Positions 62,218-64,000 of a stretch of DNA of 64,000 bases are shown piece after piece. The position numbers were made by a program, and so were the translations under genes. The DNA comes from Treponema bryantii (GTDB lineage: Bacteria; Spirochaetota; Spirochaetia; Treponematales; Treponemataceae): positions 2,108,001 to 2,172,000 of the forward strand of contig NZ_AP025286.1 in the NCBI RefSeq assembly GCF_036492245.1, read 5' to 3'. The notes under the pieces are model-generated. The model saw nothing but the letters and a program-made list of their open reading frames with translations, searched no databases and was not told where the DNA came from. The stretch's first letter is position 1, and every line of letters begins with the position of its first letter.

Positions 62218-63441
62218 ATGCAGAAAGAAAAATATTTTTGTCAAACTACATATTCAACAGTTAAGATAGAAGAAAGCAAGATTGTTTCTTTCAATAAGAT
62301 AGATCACACTTCAACCAGTTTCCGGGTTTACAAAGATGGTTTTGTTGGTGTTCATTATCAGCAGGGAAAAATGAGTGACAAGGAAGGCTATGCCCTTGCT
62401 GAAAAGAATCTTGAATTACAGCGACCTTACCCGTTTAAACTTGAAGGTGGAAAAAGAAGCCGCGATAAAAAACGAAAGCTTCTTTCTGATTCAGAACTAA
62501 TGTCAAAAACTAAAAGTATTCTTTCTTATCTTACAAAAACATATCCAGACTTTATTTACTCTGGTACAGTTTATGCCCAGAACGAAACTAATACTCAGAA
62601 AAACAGTGCCGGTATGGACTATTCAACATCAGACGGACACAATGGACTTGAAATAAGTTTTAAGCACAAAAAGAGTAAAGATATTTATAACGGTTATTTT
62701 TCTGTAAATCTACGAAACTGGAGTACAAAGACTATTAAAGGAATTGCAGATAATTATCTTGCAAATTACTCTACAAAAGTAAAATTTCCAAAGGACTGCA
62801 TTATTATGATGCCAACCTGGGAATTAACAGGAATGCTTAAACAGAGTCTGAATGCAGAAACTCTTGCACTTGGAACTTCCCTGCTCTCCGGCAAAGTCGG
62901 CGAAAAAGTCTTTTCTGACAAACTTACTGTTTCACACAACGTTTCTGATTCAAAAATGTGGATGAATACTTTCTGGGATGCAGACGGAATTGTTCACAAA
63001 GGAGACAAACTAACGTTCATTAGCAAAGGAAAGATTCTTCGCGGATACGCAGATAAAAGAATTGCAGAGAAATACAAAGTTGAATGTACTGGAAGTGCCT
63101 GGCATGATTATCAGGATATTCCAAAGAATGGCTGGATGAACTGTACCTTAAAAGATACCGGAAAATCTCCGAAAGAAATTCTCCAGGAAGCCGGAAAACA
63201 GTATGCGATTCTTCCTTTACTTTTCAGTGGCGGTGGATTCAAAGAAGACGGAACTTATGCAATGCCAGTCCAGGCATCTTACCTCACAGACGGTGAAAAG
63301 ATTTTAGGACTTCTCCCACCATTCACAATGCGCAGCAATATGTTTGACATGTTTGGAAAAGATTTTCTGGGTTCTTCTAAAATCACAAAAATCTGGAACA
63401 AAGGAATGATACTCGTAAAAATGGAAAGGGGTAAACTTTAG
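62218..63441 (+). CDS. TldE/PmbA-like subunit
   Basis: This 407-residue protein is a TldD/PmbA-family member without the HExxxH zinc motif, as expected of the non-catalytic TldE partner. Conserved elements include 'SFRVYKDGFVGVHY' near residue 38 and a C-terminal glycine-rich 'LPLLFSGGGFKEDG'. It is shorter and more divergent than E. coli PmbA (about 450). AAGGAG lies before the ATG. It is co-directional with tldD 12 bases upstream and converges on ruvB, sharing the bases TTAG in overlapping stops at 63438-63441. Confidence 0.8.
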   Translation: MQKEKYFCQTTYSTVKIEESKIVSFNKIDHTSTSFRVYKDGFVGVHYQQGKMSDKEGYALAEKNLELQRPYPFKLEGGKRSRDKKRKLLSDSELMSKTKSILSYLTKTYPDFIYSGTVYAQNETNTQKNSAGMDYSTSDGHNGLEISFKHKKSKDIYNGYFSVNLRNWSTKTIKGIADNYLANYSTKVKFPKDCIIMMPTWELTGMLKQSLNAETLALGTSLLSGKVGEKVFSDKLTVSHNVSDSKMWMNTFWDADGIVHKGDKLTFISKGKILRGYADKRIAEKYKVECTGSAWHDYQDIPKNGWMNCTLKDTGKSPKEILQEAGKQYAILPLLFSGGGFKEDGTYAMPVQASYLTDGEKILGLLPPFTMRSNMFDMFGKDFLGSSKITKIWNKGMILVKMERGKL

Positions 63442-64000
63442 AACAAGGTTCCCTGAGCGCCACCGTCTCTTGAGTCGGCGGCGTGTGTAAGTCCGAGATG
63501 AGTATACGCCTTCTCTGTCACCATTCTGCCACGCGGAGTTCTCTGCAACAGGCCGCACTGAATTAAATAGGGCTCATAATAATCTTCCAAGGTATCCATA
63601 CTCTCGCCAATAGAAATTGCCAGAGTCTCAGCACCAACAGGGCCGCCTCCAAAGTTCTCAATAATTGAGCGGAGAATTTCGCGGTCATACTTTTCAAGAC
63701 CGATGCCGTCTATCTCAAGGCGCTTTAAGCCGTCATCAACAATATCAACAGTAATAACATTACTTCCCGCTACCTGAGCAAAGTCGCGCATACGACGGAG
63801 AACACGGTTTGCAACACGAGGAGTTCCGCGGCAGCACTGTGCCAGCAGCATAGACGCATCCTCTTCAATTCCAATTTCAAGAATCTTAGCAGAACGCTTA
63901 ATAATAGAAGAAAGCTCTTTTTGTGTATAAAACTCAAAACGAGGAATAAAACCGAAGCGGCTTCTCAGAGGACTCGAAACTGAACCGGCCTTTGTAGTTG
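63438..64000 (-). CDS. ruvB: Holliday junction helicase RuvB, 3' part, cut by the window
   Basis: The frame is open from its stop at 63438 to the window edge, about 187 codons, and covers the C-terminal half of RuvB. Visible segments include 'SRFGFIPRFEFYT' near the edge, 'LEIGIEEDASMLLAQ', 'CCRGTPRVANRVLRRMRDFA' and the winged-helix end 'QRTPRGRMVTEKAY'. RuvB is the ATPase motor for branch migration of Holliday junctions with RuvA. The Walker motifs and start lie beyond position 64000. The ATG at 63851 is internal, not the start. Confidence 0.95.
   Translation of the reverse strand, partial: TTKAGSVSSPLRSRFGFIPRFEFYTQKELSSIIKRSAKILEIGIEEDASMLLAQCCRGTPRVANRVLRRMRDFAQVAGSNVITVDIVDDGLKRLEIDGIGLEKYDREILRSIIENFGGGPVGAETLAISIGESMDTLEDYYEPYLIQCGLLQRTPRGRMVTEKAYTHLGLTHAADSRDGGAQGTLF

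Overview
The window looks like the chromosome of a gut- or rumen-type spirochaete, most likely Treponema or a close relative. This rests on overall resemblance of the proteins (PEGA, TPR and HEAT envelope proteins, LptD without LPS synthesis genes in view, McsAB-ClpC, many signal-peptide and lipoprotein genes); no database search was run. The DNA is AT-rich and densely packed. No rRNA, tRNA, CRISPR array, insertion sequence or phage gene is visible, and no stretch over 300 bases lacks a gene.

Layout, left to right. (1) 13147 down to 58, minus strand: eleven tightly overlapping genes, prfB (with a programmed +1 frameshift), a PEGA protein, ftsY, a lipoprotein, a LolC/E-LolD-LolC/E lipoprotein exporter, mcsA-mcsB-clpC protein quality control, and a solute-binding protein. 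(2) 13205-14080, plus: an exported fibronectin-III/TPR-like protein. (3) 20124 down to 14077: phoH, pgpH (c-di-AMP phosphodiesterase), ybeY, corC/ybeX and a TPR protein, all overlapping. (4) uvrA-lptD. (5) The two IMP-branch enzymes guaB and purA, divergent from a shared control region. (6) A CapA-like lipoprotein and a DEAH helicase. (7) 41409 down to 33752: DUF4349 lipoprotein, dut, lptF, lptG, tgt, a HEAT protein and a membrane PP2C phosphatase. (8) pnp, an outer-membrane barrel protein and rpsO, with well-formed promoters, leaders and terminators. (9) An EAL protein, a RibF-like protein, ilvE, and a SPOR protein with a very acidic centre. (10) 53232-59603: a sugar-nucleotide dehydratase, a DegT aminotransferase and a divergent three-subunit xanthine-dehydrogenase-like complex. 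(11) queA, a TldD/TldE pair, and the 3' part of ruvB, cut by the window edge.

Themes: envelope export (Lol, Lpt, FtsY), tRNA queuosine (tgt and queA), ribosome and RNA maintenance (rpsO, pnp, ybeY, phoH, prfB), and nucleotide signalling (PgpH, EAL).

The most unusual signals are non-coding. A structured repeat begins at or next to the stop codons of lptD, purA and pnp. A 155-bp near-palindrome lies between guaB and uvrA. The purA leader holds two hairpins with the same loop. Six genes lack a Shine-Dalgarno sequence but have a -10-like box 4-9 nt before the start codon, suggesting leaderless transcripts. Among proteins, the xanthine-dehydrogenase-like complex is the oddest, because its cofactor-binding motifs are altered.
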